Shown: piece after piece, positions 1 through 6,290 of the stretch | How positions within the stretch are numbered: the stretch's first letter is position 1 | Layout of the letters: every line of letters begins with the position of its first letter | From: Ignavibacteriota bacterium | GTDB taxonomy: Bacteria > Bacteroidota > Ignavibacteria > Tepidaquicellales > Tepidaquicellaceae | DNA: 6,942 nt | Direction of reading: 5' to 3' | NCBI GenBank assembly: GCA_003158365.1 | Contig: PMIW01000240.1 | Location: 1 to 6,942, forward strand | Program-made: the position numbers and the translations under genes | The notes under the pieces: generated by a model | Told to the model about the DNA's origin: nothing | The model's database searches: none | What the model saw: only the letters and a program-made list of their open reading frames with translations

Positions 1-1017
1 GTTCAGGAATTCCGGCCTGATAGTAGCACGAAGCAGGTCAACAAGTTTTACTCTCAGTTCTCCGAGTATTTCATTGCGGTTTTCTTTGCCGATAAATTCC
101 AGTTGTTCCTGTATAAGCATGGAGCCTATATTGGAAGTCATAATTATCAGCGTGTTCTTAAAATTAATTGTTTTTCCTTTAGAATCGGTCAGCCTGCCTT
201 CATCGAGCACCTGCAATAAAATATTGAAAATGTCCGGATGAGCTTTTTCAATTTCATCGAGCAGGATAACGCAGTATGGTTTTCTTCTAACGGCTTCAGT
301 AAGCTGTCCGCCTTCTTCATAGCCAACATATCCGGGAGGAGCGCCTATCAGTCTTGACACGGAAAATTTTTCCATATATTCGCTCATATCAATTCTTACT
401 ATTGCTTTTTCATCGTCAAATAAAAATTCCGCAAGGGCACGGGCAAGTTCTGTTTTACCAACGCCGGTAGTACCGAGAAAAATAAATGAGCCCATTGGTT
501 TCTGTTCATCCTGCAGGCCTGCCCTTGAGCGGCGTATGGCGTTTGAAACCGCTGAAACGGCTTCTTCCTGTCCAACGAGGCGTTTAGCTATATTTTCCTC
601 CATATGGAGTAGTTTTTTACGTTCACTTTCAAGCATTCTGTTTACGGGAATCCCTGTCCATTTAGATACAATCTCAGCGATATCTTCCGCATCGACTTCT
701 TCTTTCAGCATTTTCATATTTTTCTGAACTTTTGCGAGTTCATCTGTTTTTACTGCAATAATTTTTTCAAGTTCGGGAATTTTTCCGTATCTAAATTCGG
801 CAACCTTTGCAAGATTGCCTTCGCGTTCAAGTTTTTCGGCTTCAGTTTTTAAAATTTCAATATTTCCTTTAGCTTCACGAATAGTTTTTATTAATTCTTT
901 CTCAAGGTTCCAGTGAGCTAAAAGGCGGTTTTTCTGTTCGGTCAGCTCTGCAATTTCCTTTTCTATTTCTTTAAGCCTGAACCCGGTCGGGTTAATATTT
1001 GAATCTTTTTTTGCCAT
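1..1017 (-). CDS. clpB: ClpB-like AAA+ disaggregase, N-terminally truncated (middle domain + second AAA+ module), 3' end off the window
   Basis: Minus-strand reading frame open from ATG at 1017 to the left edge (339 residues seen, C-terminus missing). ClpB normally unfolds protein aggregates with DnaK in the cytoplasm. After about 13 unrelated residues the protein matches the late coiled-coil middle domain, including REGNLAKVAEFRYGKIPELE (about 74-93). The second AAA+ module then follows: Walker A GTTGVGKT (182-189), pore loop GYVG (229-232), Walker B VILLDE (250-255), sensor-1 TSN (294-296), and RPEFLN at the edge, where the arginine finger would come next. Walker A spacing puts residue 1 near residue 424 of E. 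coli ClpB, so the N-domain, first ATPase module and start of the middle domain are missing. An in-frame stop lies 9 nt upstream of the ATG (1027-1029), and the upstream minus-strand frames I checked show no NBD1 sequence. No Shine-Dalgarno is visible. It could be a working half-ClpB, one half of a split gene, or a pseudogene. Family is certain; functional status is open. Confidence 0.9.
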   Translation of the reverse strand, partial: MAKKDSNINPTGFRLKEIEKEIAELTEQKNRLLAHWNLEKELIKTIREAKGNIEILKTEAEKLEREGNLAKVAEFRYGKIPELEKIIAVKTDELAKVQKNMKMLKEEVDAEDIAEIVSKWTGIPVNRMLESERKKLLHMEENIAKRLVGQEEAVSAVSNAIRRSRAGLQDEQKPMGSFIFLGTTGVGKTELARALAEFLFDDEKAIVRIDMSEYMEKFSVSRLIGAPPGYVGYEEGGQLTEAVRRKPYCVILLDEIEKAHPDIFNILLQVLDEGRLTDSKGKTINFKNTLIIMTSNIGSMLIQEQLEFIGKENRNEILGELRVKLVDLLRATIRPEFLN

Positions 1018-1195
1018 TATTAATATTTATAATAATAAATTTACTGAATAAAATTTGTTAATTCTATGATTTTATTAGTCATAGAGTAATAGAGTCTGCA
1101 GAGTGCATCGAGTCTGCAGAGAATACAGAGTCAAAGCATCTCTTCAATTACCTAATTAATGAACCTAATTTTTGCTATTTTGAATCTAATAAAAT
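1018..1195. promoter_or_regulatory. divergent intergenic region between the clpB fragment and the small membrane protein gene
   Basis: This 178-nt non-coding AT-rich region separates two genes pointing away from each other, so it should hold a promoter for each if both are expressed. On the minus strand TAAATTTA (about 1037-1044) is one base off the Bacteroidota -7 box TAnnTTTG. On the plus strand TATTTTG just before the small gene is one base short of it. Neither has a convincing -33 partner. The middle (1083-1130) is filled with short direct repeats, described separately. Confidence 0.3.
1092..1121. repeat. direct repeat of GAGTCTGCAGAG, two copies
   Basis: GAGTCTGCAGAG occurs exactly at 1092-1103 and again at 1110-1121, giving an 18-bp period. 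Each copy centres on the palindrome CTGCAG. Related AGAG/ACAGAG units flank them (AGAGTAATAGAG upstream, AATACAGAG downstream), so the 1083-1130 stretch looks like a degenerate low-complexity intergenic repeat. It lies just upstream of the truncated clpB start. Function unknown. Confidence 0.7.
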
Positions 1196-1411
1196 ATGAA
1201 AAAAATAAACAGAATAGTTTTTATTGCAGCAATCATTATAACCGGCGGATTGGGCGGGTTTTTTTACTGGAAGTTTTTCGGATGTACTGACGGTACTTGC
1301 GCGCTCAGGTCCAACTGGATGATAATGACGGGTTACGGACTTCTGCTCGGATATGCAATTTCTGATTTTATTCCATTCAAAAAAAAGAAACCGGAAAATA
1401 AAACCATATAA
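1196..1411 (+). CDS. small two-helix membrane protein, DUF6132-like
   Basis: A 71-residue protein with a charged start (MKKINR), a first hydrophobic segment at about 7-28, a short loop holding two cysteines in GCTDGTC (C30 and C35), a second hydrophobic segment at about 43-60 with glycines (GYGLLLGYA), and a lysine-rich tail (KKKK, 62-65). The order helix, GCxxGTC, small-residue segment, YGxLLG is what I know from the DUF6132 family of mini membrane proteins in Bacteroidota-type genomes. The family has no established function. The two-cysteine loop could bind metal or be redox active, which is speculation. The ATG at 1196 is the only sensible start and has no clear Shine-Dalgarno. The gene stands alone, converging on the lipoprotein gene with a shared terminator between them. 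Real gene likely; family assignment fairly good. Confidence 0.75.
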   Translation: MKKINRIVFIAAIIITGGLGGFFYWKFFGCTDGTCALRSNWMIMTGYGLLLGYAISDFIPFKKKKPENKTI

Positions 1412-1479
1412 AAATTTCATTTTATAAACTGATACAATGAGAACGAAAAAACATTAAAATTACTTAATATTTAAAAGAA

Positions 1480-1516
1480 ATTAAAAGGTCAAAAATATTG
1501 CTTTTGACCTTTTAAT
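1480..1516. terminator. bidirectional hairpin terminator between convergent genes
   Basis: A perfect inverted repeat. The arm ATTAAAAGGTCAAAA (1480-1494) is the exact reverse complement of TTTTGACCTTTTAAT (1502-1516), giving a 15-bp stem and a 7-nt loop. The A/T-rich ends provide a U-rich 3' arm in either direction. It lies 69 nt after the plus-strand stop at 1411 and 17 nt after the lipoprotein stop (1533, minus strand), as expected for a shared rho-independent-like terminator. The U run is inside the stem rather than after it. Confidence 0.8.
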
Positions 1517-1532
1517 CTCAAGGAGATTTAAA

Positions 1533-2501
1533 TTACTGGATTATTTTATACGGAATACCAATTTCATCGGATGCAAATTTGTTAACATCACCGGTATAAA
1601 GTGATTCATGAGTTGAAGCACTTATATACCCGTTGAATACACCAAGACGATGTGATGAGTATACGTTAAACGATTTAGAGTAAACTCTGTTATTTCCATT
1701 TTGACTTTCCAGATTAAACTGAACTCTGTGGAAACCGAATGTATTTCTTGCCCAGTGAAAAGCAACATAATCAGCAGGAACTTGCTGTGAAATTGTATAA
1801 ACTTTTACAAGAACCACATCATCTCTGTTAAAAGATGGAATACCCGTGCCTCCGAATCTTATTGTTGTATAATAGTCGCTTTGAAAATCGGGGCCCTGAA
1901 TTGTATAAGTCGGAGATGCTGAACCATTTTTATAGATTTCAATTTTAGTCATCTGAACCTGAGAAGTCCCAACCTGAGGAGTTGTTGTTCCGCCGTCAAG
2001 ATTTGATACCTGATATACTCTCCAGTTAAGTCTCGGATATTGTGTCCTGTCAATTCTCTTAAAAATTATATTACGTGAAAATACTTCGGTATATGGTTTA
2101 TTGATTGAATCCAACTGTCCGTTTATAAATGCGATAATTATATAATTACCCGTTATTGTTCTTGTGACATTTACATATCTCATCGTATCGTTTCCGGTTA
2201 TCTGGTAATTTACATTTACGCTGGAAACTCTTCTTCCCCAGCGTTTTAACGAATCAACAGGGTCCGGGTCGCTTTCATTGTTTTTTTGTGCACTGCCATC
2301 GTTAAGATCAGTAATTTCCTGTGACATCAGATTATCTTCGTCGCTACTGCTGCTGCTGTAACCGCTGTTTACAACCTGCTGCATAAATTGCTCGTCAGTT
2401 AATTCCGTCGGCTGGGTTGAATTATCTTTATTACAACTCGAAAGAAATAAAGATAAAACAAAAATTACGGATAAAGCTGTGTAAGTTTTTATTTTAATCA
2501 T
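1533..2501 (-). CDS. putative outer-envelope lipoprotein, unknown function
   Basis: A 322-residue protein with a lipoprotein signal: MIKIK, a hydrophobic stretch (about 8-20), then lipobox LSSC with the lipidated cysteine at 23, followed by N-K-D. A polar, probably disordered linker follows (about 24-85) with a five-serine run (49-53) and many D/E/N/Q residues. The rest (about 86-322) looks like an all-beta domain, with alternating hydrophobic strands, frequent Thr/Asn/Tyr, TRTITGNYIII (113-123) and RLNWRVYQVSNLDGGT (about 157-172). I do not recognise the family and see no catalytic motif. It is most likely anchored to the outer membrane or the periplasmic face. It is monocistronic, ending 17 nt before a strong hairpin and divergent from the secreted protein gene at 2670. 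ATG at 2501 fits the signal sequence. The coding call is firm, the lipoprotein call good, the function unknown. Confidence 0.85.
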   Translation of the reverse strand: MIKIKTYTALSVIFVLSLFLSSCNKDNSTQPTELTDEQFMQQVVNSGYSSSSSDEDNLMSQEITDLNDGSAQKNNESDPDPVDSLKRWGRRVSSVNVNYQITGNDTMRYVNVTRTITGNYIIIAFINGQLDSINKPYTEVFSRNIIFKRIDRTQYPRLNWRVYQVSNLDGGTTTPQVGTSQVQMTKIEIYKNGSASPTYTIQGPDFQSDYYTTIRFGGTGIPSFNRDDVVLVKVYTISQQVPADYVAFHWARNTFGFHRVQFNLESQNGNNRVYSKSFNVYSSHRLGVFNGYISASTHESLYTGDVNKFASDEIGIPYKIIQ

Positions 2502-2669
2502 CGATTTTAATTTTAGTTAAAAAAACTTTAATATTAGACAAAATATTATTTGTTATGGTTTAATTACAGGGATTTATTCATTTTACGGAACCTAAATTTT
2601 TGTTTTGCAGTTATTTAATGATAAATATTCTTTATCTTTAAAAAACTTAAAATTATTAACATTTCCTTT
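2502..2669. promoter_or_regulatory. divergent promoter region between lipoprotein and secreted-protein genes
   Basis: A 168-nt, very AT-rich spacer between two divergent envelope-protein genes, and so the expected site of both promoters. On the plus strand TATCTTTA (2633-2640) matches seven of eight positions of the Bacteroidota -7 box TAnnTTTG and lies 29 nt before the ATG. A possible -33 TTTG ends at 2607, but the 25-nt gap is longer than usual. No exact box is seen on the minus strand. No clear operator or RNA element is visible. Confidence 0.3.
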
Positions 2670-4310
2670 ATGAAAAAAACACTATTTATTTTATTTTTTA
2701 TTTGCATGCCATTTATGGTTAATGCACAAAATATTACCGAAAAATTATTGTGCAAATTCGATGATATAGATGATGTCGATACTTATTCACTTAATTTTGA
2801 TAATAAGACAGGTTCTTATATATATGTTAGTTACGATTCCACAAAGGAATTAAAAAATTCCATCAGAAGCAATAAAGGAAATTCCGGTGATTATGATTAT
2901 ATTAATTCTTACGGGGCAATATTCGATGCAGAAGGAAATTATTATATTGTAGTGGATATAAAAGTAAATGATTCGACTTACAGAAATACTTTTATAAAAA
3001 ACGGAAAGGAATTAATTGATTGTGATTTCCTGAATTCGGAATTAATTGAGAAGAACGGGATAATATATACTTACTGCACAGAGAATAATAAATCCAGCAT
3101 TTTAAAATACGATATTTCGGCAGGCAGTTTTTCAAGAGGGAAGGCTTATGATGAAATAATACCATGCCTGTACGACAAAATACAGATGGAGGGAGAGCCT
3201 GTAGGGCGGCTTGGTTTTACCAGAGACGATAAAATATTTTATCTTGCAAAATTAAACAGTGAAGCATTTATAGTAATAGGTGAAGAAGAGCAAACGCATT
3301 ATTCCGATATAGATTCATATACAATTTTAATAGACAAATCGGATAAATTTTCGTTTGTGGCAAAAGACACGGGAAGTTTTATGTATTCAACGGACGGATT
3401 TGTGGTGCAGAATGATAAAAGATTTAAGTCATTTAATTCTGTTTTTAACCTAATGTTCGACAAAGACTACAATGTACTTTACATAGCAAGCGATGAAGGT
3501 GAAGACGTGACTCCGCAGAGAATAATGAAAGGCGATAAAGCCATAAGTAAAACATACAGCGGGGGAGTCTATAACCTAGGTATAGCGCCGTCAGGTAAAA
3601 TATATTTTATTGCTACAGAAAAGAAAAAGAATTCGGATGATTATGAATCGTTTGTAGTACTGGACGGCAAGGAAGGGAAGAAATATCCATCGATAAGCAA
3701 CCTGCAGGTGCTTCAGGGAGATGAAATTGTCTTTACAGTTCAGAATAATGATGACCCGCCATACGTGGTATTCGGAGATAAAGTGATTTTGGGAAATAAA
3801 AAGCAGTCATTTATTTATGCAGATATATTAAAAAATAAAAGTATTGCCTATATAGGTGTAGTGTATGGCGAATCCGAAATAAGAGTGAATGATAAATATA
3901 ATTTATTTATAGATGATGAAAAATTCGGTCCCTATGACGGGATGATGGTTTTGAATTATGAAAGCCAGAATTATTTGTTATCCGATGAAAAAGGAAATTA
4001 TGCATATGTAATATTTAAAATAAGTAAAGCATATGATTATACTTATGTTCTCTGCACTAATAATGGCAAGAGTAAGGAATTCGATAATATATCGGATGTA
4101 TATTTGTACAAGGGAAAAGCATTATATACTACATCGAGAATGACCGATAAAATTAATTACGATTACAAATACAGGTTATACTACGGCGATAAACCGATAA
4201 CACCGGAGTATGATGCAATAAATGATTTTAAATTTGACGAAAAAAAGGGAACAGGAACATTTACGATTTCGAAAAATAAGGGTATATATTTAGTTGAAGT
4301 GAAGTTGTAA
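2670..4310 (+). CDS. secreted protein, probable beta-propeller fold, unknown function
   Basis: A 546-residue protein with a clean Sec signal peptide: MKKT, a hydrophobic core (about 5-18), then VNA before Q20, giving a predicted mature start at Q20 or nearby. The rest is one long run of short beta-strand-like segments with recurring patterns such as I-Y-F-I-A, D-K-x-F-S-F-V-A, G-K-I-Y-F-I-A and VxDGKEGKKYPSISN. These resemble the loosely repeated blades of WD40/TolB-like propellers common in Bacteroidota secreted proteins. The fold is inferred from pattern only. There is no lipobox, no transmembrane segment after the signal, and no obvious C-terminal type IX secretion sorting domain; the protein ends in a strand-like YLVEVKL. 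Tyr, Asp, Asn and Lys are abundant. I do not recognise a family with a known role. It is divergent from the lipoprotein gene and converges on fmt, with only 53 nt between the stop codons. ATG at 2670 is set by the signal peptide. Confidence 0.88.
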   Translation: MKKTLFILFFICMPFMVNAQNITEKLLCKFDDIDDVDTYSLNFDNKTGSYIYVSYDSTKELKNSIRSNKGNSGDYDYINSYGAIFDAEGNYYIVVDIKVNDSTYRNTFIKNGKELIDCDFLNSELIEKNGIIYTYCTENNKSSILKYDISAGSFSRGKAYDEIIPCLYDKIQMEGEPVGRLGFTRDDKIFYLAKLNSEAFIVIGEEEQTHYSDIDSYTILIDKSDKFSFVAKDTGSFMYSTDGFVVQNDKRFKSFNSVFNLMFDKDYNVLYIASDEGEDVTPQRIMKGDKAISKTYSGGVYNLGIAPSGKIYFIATEKKKNSDDYESFVVLDGKEGKKYPSISNLQVLQGDEIVFTVQNNDDPPYVVFGDKVILGNKKQSFIYADILKNKSIAYIGVVYGESEIRVNDKYNLFIDDEKFGPYDGMMVLNYESQNYLLSDEKGNYAYVIFKISKAYDYTYVLCTNNGKSKEFDNISDVYLYKGKALYTTSRMTDKINYDYKYRLYYGDKPITPEYDAINDFKFDEKKGTGTFTISKNKGIYLVEVKL

Positions 4311-4313
4311 GAG

Positions 4314-4344
4314 CAGAATTCAGTATACAGAATTCAGTATTCAG
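4314..4344. repeat. 14-bp tandem repeat between convergent genes
   Basis: CAGAATTCAGTATA (4314-4327) is followed directly by CAGAATTCAGTATT (4328-4341) and a partial third unit CAG (4342-4344); the two full units differ at one base. The two GAATTC hexamers can pair as a 6-bp stem around AGTATACA, so a weak hairpin is possible. It fills most of the 53-nt gap between the plus-strand stop at 4310 and the fmt stop at 4364. It may act as a weak shared terminator, but it looks more like a low-complexity intergenic repeat. Confidence 0.75.
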
Positions 4345-4363
4345 AAGAAGAACATATACTTTT

Positions 4364-5287
4364 TTATTCGAATTTTATTAAAAAGTTTTTATCAATCCCA
4401 TTCAGGAATTCACCGGATGGGATTCTTTTTTTGCCTTCGAGCTGAAGCTCAAGGATTTCAAGCAATTTATCCGTTGTTGATACAAAAATTTGCTTTCCGT
4501 TATTAGTAATCTTACCGAGCTCGAGGGTTGATTTAATACCGGTTAAATTACTTTTGAAGATTTTACATATTTTACCGTTCAGGTGCGTGAACGCGGCAGG
4601 GTATGGCGATAGTCCGCGGATTAAATTATTAATTCTTAATGCAGGTTCATTCCAGTTAATCAGGCAATCCTCTTTGAAGATTTTCGGTGCTTTGGTTGCA
4701 AGAGTGTCATCCTGAACCATTAATTCGTATTTACCGGATTCGATAAGTTTAATTGTTTTGAGAATTAATTCCGAACCAAGAATTGATAGTTTGTCGTGCA
4801 GAGTACCTGCATTATCTTCATCTTTGATTTCCACTTTTTCCTGAAGCAATATATTTCCCGTATCAGCTTTATCCTGAAGGAAGAAAGTTGTCAGTCCGGT
4901 TTCTTTTTCTCCGCTCATAATTGCCCTGTTAATCGGTGCTGCTCCGCGGTATTTCGGAAGCAAGGAACCGTGCAGGTTTACAGAGCCTGATTTTGGTGCT
5001 GTATAAACTTCCCGTGGAAGCATTCTGAATGCAATAATTACAATCAGGTCAGGATTTGCTTTCTTCAATTCACTTATAAAAATTTCATCTTTCAGGTTTT
5101 CAGGCTGCAGGACGGGAATATTATTTTCGATTGCTGTGATTTTCACGGGTGAAAATTGTTTCTTCAGACCGCGTCCTTTTTCTTTATCGGGAACGGTTAC
5201 AACAAAAGGGATTTCGTAATTGTATTCAATTAATTTTTTTAGAGAAGGGACTGCGAAATCCGGGGTACCCATAAAAACAATTTTCAT
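4364..5287 (-). CDS. fmt: methionyl-tRNA formyltransferase
   Basis: A 307-residue cytoplasmic enzyme that transfers the formyl group of 10-formyl-tetrahydrofolate to Met-tRNA(fMet) to make the bacterial initiator. The N-terminal Rossmann-like catalytic domain starts with MKIVFMGTPDFAVPSL. It carries the formyltransferase signature VNLHGSLLPKYRGAAPI (103-119), with catalytic N104 and H106 and the SLLP loop (108-111), and the third catalytic residue D142 in KADTGNILL. The smaller C-terminal OB-like tRNA-binding domain begins after GLSPYPAAF (about 225-233). The length is normal for the family and no key residue is missing. It is downstream of def on the same strand, with a 76-nt spacer holding a long hairpin, so co-transcription is likely but could be attenuated or processed. 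ATG at 5287 gives the canonical N-terminus. No close Shine-Dalgarno is seen; a GGAAAA lies about 18 nt upstream. Confidence 0.97.
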   Translation of the reverse strand: MKIVFMGTPDFAVPSLKKLIEYNYEIPFVVTVPDKEKGRGLKKQFSPVKITAIENNIPVLQPENLKDEIFISELKKANPDLIVIIAFRMLPREVYTAPKSGSVNLHGSLLPKYRGAAPINRAIMSGEKETGLTTFFLQDKADTGNILLQEKVEIKDEDNAGTLHDKLSILGSELILKTIKLIESGKYELMVQDDTLATKAPKIFKEDCLINWNEPALRINNLIRGLSPYPAAFTHLNGKICKIFKSNLTGIKSTLELGKITNNGKQIFVSTTDKLLEILELQLEGKKRIPSGEFLNGIDKNFLIKFE

Positions 5288-5310
5288 AATGTCAGATTAA
5301 AATATTTTCC

Positions 5311-5352
5311 GTGTCGGGAGTCCCCTTGAAAATCAGGGAGACTCCCCGACAC
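5311..5352. repeat. long imperfect hairpin in the def-fmt spacer
   Basis: The left arm (5311-5326, GTGTCGGGAGTCCCCT) pairs with the right arm (5335-5352), giving 16 base pairs with single-base bulges at 5339 and 5344 and an 8-nt loop (5327-5334). It is strikingly GC-rich against an AT-rich background. On the minus strand it begins 12 nt after the def stop codon and ends 23 nt before the fmt start. It has no T-run after it on the minus strand, so it is not a textbook terminator. It may be a dispersed palindromic repeat, an mRNA-stabilising or processing hairpin, or a partial attenuator. A short tandem repeat, CAATTAATA then CAATTAATT (5352-5369), sits beside it and overlaps the def stop. Confidence 0.8.
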
Positions 5353-5363
5353 AATTAATACAA

Positions 5364-5909
5364 TTAATTTTCAAAAAGGGGATAGTCAGTTTCTATTTTA
5401 TGTTTCTGAATTTTTCTTAATTGAGATTTTACCTTGCTCAATTCCTCTTTCGATAAATAGTCAACGAACAATTTTCCGTGCAGGTGGTCGATTTCGTGCT
5501 GTGCAACACGTGAAAGGAAGCCTTCGATTTCTATTTTCACTTCCTTCATATTAAAATCGTTATATTGAAGATAAACTTTATCGTGTCTTTTCACTTCCGC
5601 TCTTACATCGGGAATGCTCAGGCAACCTTCTTCCTTTATGGATTCGCCGTGAGAATCCAGAATTACAGGATTGATTAAAATCAACGGCTTGACATTTTTA
5701 TATTCATCCACGCATGAAATATCCACTACACAAACGGATAATTCACTGTTTACCTGCGGGGCGGCAAGCCCTATTCCGTTTGCATTAATCATGGTATAGA
5801 ACATATTATCGACAAGTTCGACAAGTTTATTATCGATTTTCACAACAGGTTTTACTTCTTTGCGAAGTATTTCCATTCCATAAGTCGTTATTGGCAGCTG
5901 CGCGGGCAT
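5364..5909 (-). CDS. def: peptide deformylase
   Basis: A 181-residue cytoplasmic metalloenzyme that removes the N-formyl group from nascent proteins, the step that reverses the action of fmt. All three family motifs are present: motif 1 GIGLAAPQ (45-52); motif 2 EGCLS (94-98), with metal ligand C96; and motif 3 HEIDH (138-142), with metal ligands H138 and H142 and catalytic E139. The N-terminus (LPITTYGMEILRKEVKPV) and length are typical of bacterial PDF, and the acidic/basic helical tail (about 153-181) is normal. ATG at 5909 matches the family start. No strong Shine-Dalgarno precedes it, but a TAnnTTTG-like box is 33 nt upstream. It is the first gene of a def-fmt pair on the minus strand. 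The function is certain and the protein is intact. Confidence 0.98.
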   Translation of the reverse strand: MPAQLPITTYGMEILRKEVKPVVKIDNKLVELVDNMFYTMINANGIGLAAPQVNSELSVCVVDISCVDEYKNVKPLILINPVILDSHGESIKEEGCLSIPDVRAEVKRHDKVYLQYNDFNMKEVKIEIEGFLSRVAQHEIDHLHGKLFVDYLSKEELSKVKSQLRKIQKHKIETDYPLFEN

Positions 5910-5942
5910 AATTATAAATTTTTAACTTTTCAATGAATATAA

Positions 5943-5950
5943 CAAATTTA
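5943..5950 (-). promoter_or_regulatory. candidate -7 promoter box for def
   Basis: On the minus strand TAAATTTG is an exact match to the Bacteroidota -7 consensus TAnnTTTG. It ends 33 nt before the def ATG, a sensible leader length. A TTG lies about 15 nt upstream of it, slightly close for a -33 element. In such AT-rich DNA an exact match can arise by chance. Confidence 0.35.
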
Positions 5951-6021
5951 AAAAGTATACAATTTCAATTTTCGAATTTGTACAATATAATTATATTAAA
6001 ACATATAAAATATAAAAAATG

Positions 6022-6133
6022 AAATATCAAAAAGTGGGTAGGATATTTAATCGTTATTGTGCTACCCGTCACGGCGGATTTTTCAAGAGCGTGGTAACAG
6101 AGAAATTTTCCGGATTCCGGCTTTCGCAGGAAT
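6022..6133. repeat. composite inverted-repeat element, REP-like
   Basis: Several nested palindromes are seen. AAATATC (6022-6028) pairs with GATATTT (6042-6048). GGGTAG (6036-6041), in that loop, pairs with CTACCC (6062-6067). CCGT-C-ACGG lies at about 6066-6074. CCGGA-T-TCCGG lies at 6110-6120. ATTCC...GGAAT (6114-6133) contains the reverse complement of TTCCTGCGAAAGCCGGAA. The last unit is the widespread 'ATTCCxGCgaaaGCxGGAAT' palindrome scattered through many bacterial genomes. The block is GC-rich compared with its flanks and non-coding, which suggests an inserted dispersed repeat. The outer limits are uncertain. Confidence 0.65.
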
Positions 6134-6145
6134 GATAGAGGCGTG

Positions 6146-6183
6146 AAATAATGATATTTGCTTGCTAAAATAATGATACTTTG
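6146..6183 (+). promoter_or_regulatory. 22-bp-spaced direct repeat upstream of the EF-G-like gene, possible promoter/operator
   Basis: AAATAATGATA occurs at 6146-6156 followed by TTTG, and again at 6168-6178 followed by CTTTG, an exact 11-base repeat at 22 bp (about two helical turns). TTTG at 6157-6160 and TACTTTG at 6177-6183 are arranged roughly like a Bacteroidota -33 and -7 pair (16-nt gap, -7 one base short). It could be a promoter with a repeated regulator site, or a chance duplication. Confidence 0.3.
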
Positions 6184-6284
6184 TACCAAGAAATTAGCTT
6201 TAATTTTAAAAAAATGAATGTTATTTTTACTAATTGCACTTTTTTGAATATTAAACAACTAGCTTAGAAATATTAATTCTAACC

Positions 6285-6290
6285 AAGGAG
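6285..6290 (+). promoter_or_regulatory. strong Shine-Dalgarno for the EF-G-like gene
   Basis: AAGGAG with an 8-nt spacer to the ATG at 6299. It is the only strong ribosome binding site before a gene in this window, which fixes the start and suggests the gene is well translated. Confidence 0.85.

Noticed and set aside
182..480. ClpB Walker A reading GTTGVGKT instead of GPTGVGKT, as a possible inactivating change
   Set aside because: The threonine form is usual in Bacteroidota-type ClpB and keeps the GKT lysine and threonine, so it is a lineage trait and not damage.
536..727. Open frame of 63 codons on the plus strand
   Set aside because: Lies antisense within the clpB coding region; Ser/Phe/Ile-rich composition typical of a shadow frame.
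1018..1195. Possible frameshifted 5' part of clpB in the upstream DNA
   Set aside because: The minus-strand frames I translated just upstream of 1017 are rich in stops and contain nothing like the NBD1 end or early middle domain.
1175..1420. Open frame of 81 codons on the minus strand
   Set aside because: Antisense to the DUF6132-like gene, whose protein has a coherent two-helix layout; this frame has none.
4796..4990. Open frame of 64 codons on the plus strand
   Set aside because: Antisense to the catalytic domain of fmt, which is unquestionably coding.
5311..5352. Hairpin read as a rho-independent terminator for def
   Set aside because: On the minus strand the stem is followed by GGAAAATATTTT and not a T-run, and fmt begins 23 nt later.
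5965..6258. Open frame of 97 codons on the minus strand
   Set aside because: It translates the palindromic repeat (SFLRKPES segment) and flanking A/T-rich promoter DNA, has no ribosome binding site and no family resemblance.
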